A stretch of DNA of 5,355 bases from Nitrospirota bacterium (lineage in GTDB: Bacteria; Nitrospirota; Nitrospiria; Nitrospirales; UBA8639). Where the stretch lies: positions 1 to 5,355 of the forward strand of contig QJYE01000292.1 in NCBI GenBank assembly GCA_003235785.1, read 5' to 3'. Position numbers and translations under genes: made by a program. Below, in pieces: positions 1 through 5,355 of the stretch (within the stretch, counting starts at the first letter, position 1; each line of letters opens with the position of its first letter). The notes below the pieces were generated by a model, which saw nothing but the letters and a program-made list of their open reading frames with translations, searched no databases and was not told the DNA's origin.

Positions 1-102
1 AAGTTGTAAAAATTTCTTCTGCACATCAATAGTTTGCCCAGATTTTTCGGGCCCAATTGCCGTTTCTAGGTTAAATGAGACCTCCTCATTTTTTGCTTCC
101 AT
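1..102 (-). CDS. 5' fragment of an unidentified gene downstream of marR, truncated by the window edge
   Basis: An ATG at 102-100 opens a frame of 34 codons that stays open to the left edge, reading MEAKNEEVSFNLETAIGPEK and continuing to end in KKFLQL. It starts only 4 nt after the TAG stop of the marR gene on the same strand, a spacing typical of co-transcribed and possibly translationally coupled genes. No strong Shine-Dalgarno sequence precedes it, which fits coupling but also weakens the call. The visible part is hydrophilic and charged with no signal peptide. The closing KKFLQL could lead into a membrane anchor. Genes directly after a marR gene are often efflux components, such as EmrA/HlyD-type membrane fusion proteins, or oxidative-stress proteins. 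A short cytoplasmic tail before an anchor would suit the former, but that is inference from context and the fragment is too short to assign. A 34-codon open frame can also occur by chance. Confidence 0.5.
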   Translation of the reverse strand, partial: MEAKNEEVSFNLETAIGPEKSGQTIDVQKKFLQL

Positions 103-106
103 TTTT

Positions 107-655
107 CTAGGATTGAGGTTTGCGCTTCGTCCTCATCTGTCTAGCTGAGGAACGCACGTTCTTCGATTTCTGTTCTGTTAGAGGCAACGCCGCCATTGGC
201 AATTTCAGCGATCCTTCAAAACTATCTCGCAGCCGGCGAAGCAACCGCTTGGCGACCTCCACCTCTGACGCATTCAAGGCTTGCGCAAAAAATGGACGCA
301 AGAACTCCCCATGGACAGGGAAGACCTGCTGGAACAGATCAACCCCTGCTAGAGTCAGCTCCACATGGGTGGCTCGACGATCCCCTGGAACCTCCCCACG
401 GTGAATCAATCCTCGATGCTCTAATCGATCTAAGACTCCTGTCAGCGTTCCCTTTGTCGTCAACGTCCTTTCCGATAATTCAGCACAGGTGAGACCACCC
501 GTTCCTGCCAACTCCGCAATCACATCAAACTGCCCAGGGGTTAAGCCCAACGATTGAATATGCCGATTCCCTACCCGATAAAAAGCCAGGTAGGCCTCGA
601 CCAAAGGCCGCAACAGACTTAAATACGGATCATCCTTGAAATCGCGTATTGGCAT
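107..655 (-). CDS. MarR-family winged helix-turn-helix transcriptional regulator
   Basis: This 182-residue protein is a MarR-type repressor, expected to act as a cytoplasmic homodimer on palindromic operators and to release DNA on binding a ligand or on oxidation. The N-terminal helix (about residues 10-35, YLSLLRPLVEAYLAFYR) begins the dimerization region. LGLTPGQFDVIAEL (36-49) is the usual MarR entry motif. The winged helix follows: TCAELSERT (56-64), recognition helix around TTKGTLTGVLDRLEHRGL (66-83), then the wing with the family DRR signature at D92-R93-R94. The C-terminal dimerization helices cover about 105-148. Residues 150-182 form an extra tail, strongly basic near its end (QMRTKRKPQS), which is longer than usual for a family of about 140-150 residues. 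A GTG two codons upstream (661-659) is also in frame. I chose the ATG at 655 because AAGGAG lies 5 nt before it, while the GTG overlaps that site. A single Cys (C57) sits in the wHTH. The ligand is unknown. Confidence 0.9.
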   Translation of the reverse strand: MPIRDFKDDPYLSLLRPLVEAYLAFYRVGNRHIQSLGLTPGQFDVIAELAGTGGLTCAELSERTLTTKGTLTGVLDRLEHRGLIHRGEVPGDRRATHVELTLAGVDLFQQVFPVHGEFLRPFFAQALNASEVEVAKRLLRRLRDSFEGSLKLPMAALPLTEQKSKNVRSSARQMRTKRKPQS

Positions 656-660
656 AATCA

Positions 661-666
661 CTCCTT
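661..666 (-). promoter_or_regulatory. Ribosome binding site of marR
   Basis: Read on the minus strand this is AAGGAG, a strong Shine-Dalgarno match, followed by the 5-nt spacer TGATT and ATG at 655-653. It overlaps the in-frame GTG at 661-659 and therefore decides the start in favour of the ATG. Confidence 0.75.
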
Positions 667-690
667 GGTAGCTCGCTCCATATCTTCCAT

Positions 691-719
691 ATAATTACTA
701 GATAGTTTAGTCCTAACAA
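691..719 (-). promoter_or_regulatory. Candidate sigma70-type promoter of marR
   Basis: On the minus strand TTGTTA (719-714) matches the -35 consensus at four of six positions. AATTAT (696-691) matches the -10 consensus at four of six, with 17 bp between them. Transcription would start near 684, giving a leader of about 30 nt that contains the AAGGAG site. The -35 hexamer lies exactly in the centre of the palindrome at 706-727, so a bound repressor would block polymerase. Neither box is a strong match, so this is a positional inference. Confidence 0.45.
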
Positions 720-727
720 GAACTAAA
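706..727. promoter_or_regulatory. Candidate MarR operator: 22-bp interrupted palindrome
   Basis: The plus strand reads TTTAGTCC (706-713), a 6-bp centre TAACAA, then GAACTAAA (720-727). The two 8-bp arms are reverse complements at seven of eight positions. MarR proteins characteristically bind short AT-rich palindromes of this size near their own promoters. A second, smaller dyad, ACTA-GA-TAGT (697-706), adjoins it on the gene-proximal side and may be part of an extended site. Autoregulation of marR is the simplest reading. The site is over 300 bp from the divergent receiver gene, so it probably does not control that gene directly. Confidence 0.5.
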
Positions 728-993
728 TGCAAGTACCCCATCTTCATTTCGATTCCATCATCATATGGCTGAGATGACGAACGTCCTTCTTCGGAATGAG
801 AGAGGGAACCCATGGAGTGACTGAAGGTCATGGCCTCTGGCTGAAGGCTTTCTCCTCCATTCGCGCTCTCATTTCCAGTCCATATTCGTCGCTAAACCAT
901 TGTTTATTTTGATATTTTTATTATCACCTCTCTAGGAACACCATTTGCATTCCCTCCCACTACCATAATTTTTTGTACAAAAATATGCTTATC
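728..993. other. Intergenic region with no supported gene
   Basis: I see no convincing coding sequence here on either strand. The short frames present lack ribosome binding sites and resemblance to known proteins. The heptamer CTGAAGG occurs twice, at 821-827 and 841-847, 20 bp apart, with no clear role. From about 900 the sequence becomes AT-rich. A perfect 14-bp palindrome, TTTTTGTACAAAAA, lies at 970-983. It could be a protein-binding site, or only A/T tracts meeting at GTAC. Confidence 0.6.
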
Positions 994-1032
994 ATGAACG
1001 CAAAACCGTTAAAAAATATATTGGCTTAACGG
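994..1032 (+). promoter_or_regulatory. Candidate promoter of the receiver gene with a dyad around its -10 box
   Basis: TATATT at 1017-1022 matches the -10 consensus at five of six positions. The sequence 17 bp upstream, ATGAAC (994-999), is a weak -35 (three of six). The -10 is flanked by a perfect 7-bp inverted repeat, CCGTTAA (1006-1012) and TTAACGG (1026-1032), with half-site centres 20 bp apart, about two helical turns. That geometry suits a dimeric regulator binding one DNA face over the -10 box. The predicted start, about 1028-1031, falls where the structured leader begins. A weak -35 plus a dyad could mean an activator or a repressor. The sequence does not say which. Confidence 0.4.
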
Positions 1033-1120
1033 CGGAGGGACTGGTTCTAAGGAAGCTTGATTCCGTCCGCACCCGGAGTCGAGTTTCCCCATCAGCCACC
1101 TTCCCAATGGTCCCTCCGCC
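1031..1120 (+). other. Nested inverted repeats; candidate structured 5' leader RNA
   Basis: The outer arms are GGCGGAGGGAC (1031-1041) and GTCCCTCCGCC (1110-1120), perfectly complementary over 11 bp. The helix can continue with TGG (1042-1044) against CCA (1104-1106) after a 3-nt bulge. Inside, 1051-1065 pairs with 1074-1088 over 15 uninterrupted base pairs, three of them G-U, closing an 8-nt loop TCCGCACC (1066-1073). The 3' strand between the stems (1089-1109) is C-rich and nearly free of G. The G-U pairs favour function as RNA rather than as a DNA palindrome. The element ends 24 nt before the first ATG of the receiver gene, so it would be its 5' leader. The last stem is followed by ACCATTTT, too poor for a clear terminator. 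I do not recognise a known riboswitch or sRNA family. A mobile miniature inverted-repeat element is an alternative, but no target duplication is evident. Confidence 0.45.
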
Positions 1121-1144
1121 ACCATTTTCACCAGAGCGGTACTG

Positions 1145-1624
1145 ATGGAAGCATTGCTCATGAAGACATTTGGCTTTTCTCACAAACCGGCACCAATTCG
1201 TCCCTCCTCACCTTCTGCACAAGACCCTATTTTGCTGGTAGACGATGATCACCTTCATCGTACCTGTCTCAAAGAATTTCTCCATCTCCGAGGATATCGA
1301 TGCCTGGAAGCCTGCCAGGGCAAAGAAGCGCTTGAGATGATTCGGCAAAAAGCCGTTTCCATGATTATTACTGACCAAAATATGCCTGAAATGGATGGAC
1401 TCACCTTCATTCAACAGTTAAACCAAGCCTTCCCGAATGAGGCACTTCCCATTTTTCTCATCACGGCCGAGCTTTCTCACACTGTACGCTTATGCGCCTT
1501 TAAGCATGGCGTCAATCGCGTCTTTGAAAAACCCTTGGACTTCCAAGAACTCTGCCAAGCGGTCGATTGGGTGATTAAATTCGATCTTCCTGCTCATTCC
1601 ACGCTCAACTCGCTTTCCTCATAA
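1145..1624 (+). CDS. Single-domain response regulator (CheY-like receiver)
   Basis: This 159-residue protein is a stand-alone phosphoacceptor receiver. The fold begins at PILLVDDDH (28-36), with acidic residues D33 and D34 for Mg2+ binding. The phosphoacceptor is D77 in IITDQNMPEMDG (74-85), the switch threonine is T107 in LITAE, and the conserved lysine is K129 in FEKP. The full catalytic set is therefore present. Nothing follows the receiver except about 15 residues, so there is no DNA-binding or enzymatic output. It would act by protein contact or as a phosphate relay or sink. A non-conserved Ser/Pro-rich segment of about 27 residues precedes the domain. The start is uncertain: ATG 1145 has only GAG 8 nt upstream, while ATG 1160 (five codons later) has GGAAG 8 nt upstream. 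I keep the longer form, and the receiver is unaffected. The gene is transcribed towards the hybrid kinase gene, a possible phosphodonor. Confidence 0.88.
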   Translation: MEALLMKTFGFSHKPAPIRPSSPSAQDPILLVDDDHLHRTCLKEFLHLRGYRCLEACQGKEALEMIRQKAVSMIITDQNMPEMDGLTFIQQLNQAFPNEALPIFLITAELSHTVRLCAFKHGVNRVFEKPLDFQELCQAVDWVIKFDLPAHSTLNSLSS

Positions 1625-1626
1625 CC

Positions 1627-1649
1627 TGAGGATTCGTCCTCATTGTTTT
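1627..1649 (+). terminator. Rho-independent terminator after the receiver gene
   Basis: TGAGGA (1627-1632) and TCCTCA (1637-1642) form a perfect 6-bp stem closed by a TTCG tetraloop, followed by TTGTTTT. It begins 2 nt after the TAA stop at 1622-1624. Stem, stable loop type, T-rich tail and position all agree. The stem is short, so efficiency may be moderate. Confidence 0.65.
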
Positions 1650-1659
1650 CATCTGCCCC

Positions 1660-1685
1660 CTGCTTTCACAAAGCTTTGTGAGCAG
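1660..1685. repeat. Perfect 16-bp palindrome with extended arms between convergent genes
   Basis: TCACAAAGCTTTGTGA (1666-1681) is a perfect palindrome. CTGC (1660-1663) and GCAG (1682-1685) extend the dyad after a 2-nt TT bulge on the left. Neither strand has a T-tract afterwards, so it is not a standard intrinsic terminator. It could be a hairpin protecting a transcript end, a roadblock between convergent transcripts or a protein-binding site. Confidence 0.5.
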
Positions 1686-1742
1686 AACGCACCGCAGGCT
1701 GACGCCATCGTCGAATCAAGGCTTATCGTCATCCACGAATGG

Positions 1743-1782
1743 AAAAAGATGAGCCCCGAAACCACCTATAGGCTTACAGGGG
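1743..1782 (-). terminator. Weak candidate terminator of the hybrid kinase gene
   Basis: On the minus strand, about 50 nt after the kinase stop, CCCC (1782-1779) pairs with GGGG (1757-1754). AAGCC (1775-1771) pairs with GGTTT (1763-1759) inside it, with one G-U and a small asymmetric internal loop. TTTTT follows at 1747-1743 after a 6-nt gap. The gap and internal loop make it a poor intrinsic terminator, but no better one lies between the stop codon and the convergent gene. Confidence 0.3.
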
Positions 1783-1829
1783 ATTAACCTAAAGAGGGAG
1801 GAAATAACGACAGACTGCCGTTGAACCGA

Positions 1830-4800
1830 TTACGCGTCTGATGCGTCAGATTGTTGGCCTGGAGGAAGAATGTCGCGCAAAGTATTGGCCAGCACGGCAC
1901 CATTGACCGGTTTCATGAGAAATCCTTTGAGGCCCAGTTGAGCAGCCTTTTCTGCCGACATGGTATGGCTAAATCCCGTACAGAGCACAATAGGAATATC
2001 TCCCCGTATCTGTAACAAGGCACAGGCCAAGTCTTCGCCGCTCATGGTCGGCATGGTTTGATCCGTCACCACCACATCAAATGCATCTGGCTCCCGCTGA
2101 AAGAGCTCTACAGCTTCATAAGGATTTGTCTTGGTCACAACCGAATAGCCTAAATGCGTTAAAATCTGTCCCCCCCATCTGGCCAATACGTCCTCATCAT
2201 CGACAAATAAGACGGTCCCACTACCCTGAGGCCAGTCCACGGCATTAGCGGTTTGAGCGGGAAGCACCACATCTAACCTAGGCAGAAAAATGGTAACCGT
2301 GGTGCCTTGCCCGACAACACTCGACACCGCAATATGTCCCTCATGACCAACAATAATTCCATGCACCACAGCTAAACCCAGTCCGGTCCCTTCGCCTAAA
2401 CCCTTCGTCGTAAAAAACGGCTCAAAGATTCGCTCAACCACTTGGCTGGACATCCCTTGTCCTGAATCTTGAATCGTCAACTGCAGATAGGTTCCAGGCT
2501 TCAGCTCCGGGAATCCATGACTGTTATCCTCTTGCACCTCAATCGAGGTCACCGTCAGGGTTAACAGCCCACCCCGTTCTCGCATGGCATGCTCAGCATT
2601 GGCACAGAGATTCATGATCACTTGGTGAATTTGAGTAGGATCTGCAAAGACCACCGCAGAGTCCATGGTAAAGGTCGCCTGTATCTCAACCGTGCTTGGA
2701 AGCGTGGCCCGTACCATTCGTAAGGCTTCTTGCACAATCACGTTCATGTCAACGGCTTCCCGCTCGTGGTCAGAACGGCGACTAAAGGCTAAAATTTGCT
2801 TCACCAGCTCTTTTGCTCGATTCCCCGCCGTTAAGACTTCCTCTAAATAGGAGATCAACTTCGGCTCTTGGGATGCCTGTGCCAGGGCCAGTTCGGAATA
2901 CCCCAAAATGGCTCCTAAAATATTATTGAAGTCATGGGCGATTCCCCCCGCCAAGGTCCCAACCGCTTCCATCTTTTGCGTATGGCGAAGCTGCTTTTCA
3001 GTCATTTCCAATGCCTCTTCCGCGCGTTTTTTGGCCGTGATGTCCTCACAAGATAGTAACAAGATGGGTTGTTGATTCGGCCCGATAATGGTGCGCCAGG
3101 TTTCTTTGACCCAGAGTCTGTTCCCATCTTTTTTGACTTTCCGCCATTCATTTTGAAAGGTCTGATTCACGGCCGCAAAACTCTTGGTAATTTTCGCAAG
3201 GAAGGCCTGATGATCTTCAGGGTCAAGCACCGAGAGTATCGATTGCCCGACCAATTCCTGAATGGTATAGCCCAATAGATCCGCCCCATATTGGTTGACC
3301 GATAAAATGGCAAGGTGAGCATCCACCGTAAAATACAACAGCGGGCTTTGATCATACAGCGCGCGATAACGCTCCTGACTCTCTTGCAAGGCTTCTTGGG
3401 CTCGTTTCCGCTCAAGTTCCGTCCCTGCGCGAGCCGCAAAAATCTCCAATAGATATCTTCCTTGAGCAGAGAGCCGAAGGGGTTGAGTATCCATAATGGC
3501 CAAAGTCCCAACAACTTCCGCCTTCGAATTCACAAGAGGAAACCCAAAATATGCCTCAACGGCGAACGCTTTCAAGGTCTCACTTTCTGGAAAGAGCTGT
3601 TGCACTCCAGAAGCATAGGCAACAGGATGGCCCTTCAACACATTTTCGCAGGGCCCTCCCAAGGCATTATATTCCGATGGAGGCTCAAAGTGATCATGAT
3701 TCCAAAAGGCCAAGATTCGGGCTTTACCCTGACATCGGTCAAGACATTCAAATAATAACACCATGGGCAGATTGAGGACTTTTGCCAATTCCCCAACTAA
3801 AATTTCAAAAAAGTTGGGAGCGCCAGGCACAACATTGCCTCTCACAATCGCCTCCAACGCATCATCAGATTGTTTGCGTTGAGTCACATCTCGAGAGACC
3901 ACCACTGCACGACGCTCTCCCAAGGCCGTGCGAAAAGCATTTCCCGTGCTTTCAAGCCAGCGGTACTCACCGTGAGAATTTTTGTATCGATAGACCAACC
4001 GGCTGGCTTCCTCTGTTTCCAGCCCTTCTTGAAATTCAGCCATCACCCGTTCACAATCCCCGGGATGCACGAGAGAGAACATATTTGAATTCAGAAGCTC
4101 ACTGTGCGTATAACCCAAAGCTTCTTGAAAACTCGGACTCACATATAAAAATCGACCCTCCACATTGACTTCGGCAATCAAGTCATTCGCATTTTCCATG
4201 ATCGCCCGGTAGCGTTTGCCTCGTTCTTGAATCATCAATTCTGCGGCTTTGCGGAAGGTGATATCACGAGCAATGCCAAATAGCCCCTCAAGCCCTTCCT
4301 CCGTTTGTCCAAAAATATCCTTGGTGACCAGGAACGTCCTGGACACCGCCCCATCGCCAACGACATCAATTTCAAAAGATTGAGGCGATTTCTTACGTAT
4401 CACGTCATGATCAAATTTAGTAAACAGAGGATGTGTGCCGTCCGGGAACAATTCCTCATCCTTTTTTCCAATGATCGCGTCAATCGGAAGACCCAAAATG
4501 GACGCAGCCGTCGAATTCACCAACAAATAACGCCCCTCATGGTCTTTGACAAAAATGATATCGCTGGTTCCCTCCACTACCGTTGTTAATAACGCATGCT
4601 TTCGTTTAATCGCTTCTTCGGCTTCTCTCTCCTCCGTAATATCCCGAATCGTTCCTCCACCTCGAATGAATGTTCCCTGGTCATCGAACAAGGCTTGGCC
4701 TTTAGCCTTAAACCATCGATATTCACCCTGCTTCGTCCTGAGCCGGGATTCCACTTCATAGGGCAAATGATGCTCAATATGATCCCTCAGAGCTCGGAAG

Positions 4801-5355
4801 ACGGGCTCTCGATCATCGGGATGAATCCGTTCCGCCCAGGAGGCCAACACCGGAGGGAATTCATGCGCGTCAAATCCCAGAAGAGTCTTAAACTGTAACG
4901 AATACCAGGCGGGAGTCTCTGGCGAATCCCAAGGTTGACCTGGCAATGGACGACCTTCCCACAGACCTTCCTGGGAACCCATTGTCGCAATTTCGAATCG
5001 ATCAAGCTGCTCACGCAATATCGCAATCATCTGTCGGGCATCAGCCAATTCCTGACGTACCTGGTCACTCGCCTTACCCCCATCACCCGCGTCAGCCTCT
5101 TCAATGAGGAGGTCATTCTGAACATCCTTTGAAGACAACGCCTTTTGGGCGTACCGCGCCGTCACATCAAGCACAACCCCTTCATATCCTACAAGATGCC
5201 CATGGGCATCGCGTATCACTCGAGTATGCTCTTCAAGCCACAAGGCTTCACGAGTCCGTCGAGAGCCCTTCCACACGAGCGGCCCAATTATTTCCTCCCT
5301 GGCGCATAAGTGCTGCCAGGCTATCCGGGCCTCTGGCTCGGCATACAATTGCCGC
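1830..5355 (-). CDS. Hybrid sensor histidine kinase with PAS/GAF array and C-terminal receiver (5' end outside window)
   Basis: The frame stays open to the right edge, so the N-terminus is missing. The first possible start inside, a TTG at 5348, lies within a PAS domain and is not credible. Counting residues from that TTG: PAS tail ending LDVTAR (1-65), coiled coil (about 95-120), PAS (about 121-240, ending IRDITEE), PAS (about 252-365), PAS (about 378-490, ending SRDVTQRK), GAF (about 510-650, with GGPCENVLKG), PAS (about 660-775), HisKA with phospho-accepting H805 in GGIAHDFNNIL, HATPase_c with N box NLCANAEHA (913-921), G1 DSGQG (961-965), F box FEPFF (975-979) and G2 GEGTGLGL (985-992), then a receiver (about 1045-1160) with D1050, D1051, phosphoacceptor D1096, T1124 and K1146. 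All catalytic residues are present. No membrane segment is visible, so the visible part looks cytoplasmic. There is no Hpt domain, so further relay needs another protein. Ligands cannot be read from the sequence. The stop is TAA at 1832-1830. Confidence 0.93.
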   Translation of the reverse strand, partial: RQLYAEPEARIAWQHLCAREEIIGPLVWKGSRRTREALWLEEHTRVIRDAHGHLVGYEGVVLDVTARYAQKALSSKDVQNDLLIEEADAGDGGKASDQVRQELADARQMIAILREQLDRFEIATMGSQEGLWEGRPLPGQPWDSPETPAWYSLQFKTLLGFDAHEFPPVLASWAERIHPDDREPVFRALRDHIEHHLPYEVESRLRTKQGEYRWFKAKGQALFDDQGTFIRGGGTIRDITEEREAEEAIKRKHALLTTVVEGTSDIIFVKDHEGRYLLVNSTAASILGLPIDAIIGKKDEELFPDGTHPLFTKFDHDVIRKKSPQSFEIDVVGDGAVSRTFLVTKDIFGQTEEGLEGLFGIARDITFRKAAELMIQERGKRYRAIMENANDLIAEVNVEGRFLYVSPSFQEALGYTHSELLNSNMFSLVHPGDCERVMAEFQEGLETEEASRLVYRYKNSHGEYRWLESTGNAFRTALGERRAVVVSRDVTQRKQSDDALEAIVRGNVVPGAPNFFEILVGELAKVLNLPMVLLFECLDRCQGKARILAFWNHDHFEPPSEYNALGGPCENVLKGHPVAYASGVQQLFPESETLKAFAVEAYFGFPLVNSKAEVVGTLAIMDTQPLRLSAQGRYLLEIFAARAGTELERKRAQEALQESQERYRALYDQSPLLYFTVDAHLAILSVNQYGADLLGYTIQELVGQSILSVLDPEDHQAFLAKITKSFAAVNQTFQNEWRKVKKDGNRLWVKETWRTIIGPNQQPILLLSCEDITAKKRAEEALEMTEKQLRHTQKMEAVGTLAGGIAHDFNNILGAILGYSELALAQASQEPKLISYLEEVLTAGNRAKELVKQILAFSRRSDHEREAVDMNVIVQEALRMVRATLPSTVEIQATFTMDSAVVFADPTQIHQVIMNLCANAEHAMRERGGLLTLTVTSIEVQEDNSHGFPELKPGTYLQLTIQDSGQGMSSQVVERIFEPFFTTKGLGEGTGLGLAVVHGIIVGHEGHIAVSSVVGQGTTVTIFLPRLDVVLPAQTANAVDWPQGSGTVLFVDDEDVLARWGGQILTHLGYSVVTKTNPYEAVELFQREPDAFDVVVTDQTMPTMSGEDLACALLQIRGDIPIVLCTGFSHTMSAEKAAQLGLKGFLMKPVNGAVLANTLRDILPPGQQSDASDA

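Noticed and set aside
81..87. GAGGAGG on the minus strand as a ribosome binding site for a later start
   Set aside because: No acceptable start codon lies at a suitable distance downstream. It reads as Glu-Glu codons within the partial gene.
658..831. 57-residue frame on the minus strand directly upstream of marR
   Set aside because: It overlaps the marR promoter, operator palindrome and ribosome binding site, has AGAGG too close to its ATG to serve well, and shows no recognisable protein features.
796..912. 38-residue plus-strand frame in the marR/receiver gap
   Set aside because: No usable Shine-Dalgarno sequence, no family resemblance, and a length expected by chance.
1031..1124. tRNA-like feature: 7-bp acceptor-like ends (GGCGGAG with CTCCGCC) followed by ACCA, total 94 nt, near the size of tRNA-Sec or tRNA-Ser
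   Set aside because: The outer stem continues to 11 bp. No D-arm signature is present, and the bases before the 3' arm do not form a T-arm with a TTCRA loop. The interior instead forms one 15-bp hairpin. The ACCA is probably coincidental.
3167..4168. Long alternative frames of about 115-128 codons within the kinase gene on either strand
   Set aside because: They lie wholly within a gene with clear domain homology throughout, and their translations show no domain or sensible composition.
5346..5348. TTG as start of the hybrid kinase
   Set aside because: The frame continues open to the window edge, and the TTG falls inside a PAS domain whose beginning is missing. The true start is outside the window.
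1..5355. CRISPR array, transposase, integrase or attachment site
   Set aside because: I saw no regularly spaced direct repeats, recombinase or transposase motifs, or paired end repeats with a target duplication.

Overview
This window is a regulatory stretch of a bacterial chromosome, with three substantial coding regions, a gene fragment at the left edge and two informative intergenic regions. Multi-PAS/GAF hybrid kinases paired with stand-alone receivers, together with the GGIAHDFNNIL kinase style and roughly balanced base composition, fit a Gram-negative environmental bacterium. Nitrospirota or a deltaproteobacterial-type lineage is my best guess. That guess rests on general resemblance only and is not firm.

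Layout. Positions 1-102 (minus) hold the first 34 codons of a gene that runs off the left edge. It starts 4 nt after the stop of a MarR-family regulator (107-655, minus), so the two probably form an operon. Upstream of marR lie a good ribosome binding site, a plausible promoter and a 22-bp interrupted palindrome over the -35 region, as expected for autoregulation. About 480 bp separate marR from the divergent response-regulator gene (1145-1624, plus). Most of this gap shows nothing coding. Its right-hand end carries a dyad around a candidate -10 element, followed directly by nested inverted repeats (1031-1120) that could fold into a structured 5' leader RNA.

The response regulator is a single receiver domain with no output domain. 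A UUCG-loop hairpin with a T-rich tail follows its stop. A perfect 16-bp palindrome and a weaker terminator-like hairpin on the other strand fill the gap to the convergent gene. From 1830 to the right edge (minus) runs a very large hybrid histidine kinase whose N-terminus lies outside the window. The visible order is: tail of a PAS domain, coiled coil, PAS, PAS, PAS, GAF, PAS, HisKA, HATPase_c, receiver.

How they may work together. The kinase would sense small molecules, redox or energy state through its PAS/GAF array, autophosphorylate on His and pass phosphate to its own C-terminal receiver. The neighbouring single-domain receiver is a candidate partner or phosphate sink, but the genes converge and are not co-transcribed, so the pairing is an inference. 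No DNA-binding output domain for this pathway is visible. The MarR unit looks independent. I found no mobile element, CRISPR array, rRNA or tRNA. The most unusual signal is the nested-repeat leader upstream of the receiver gene.
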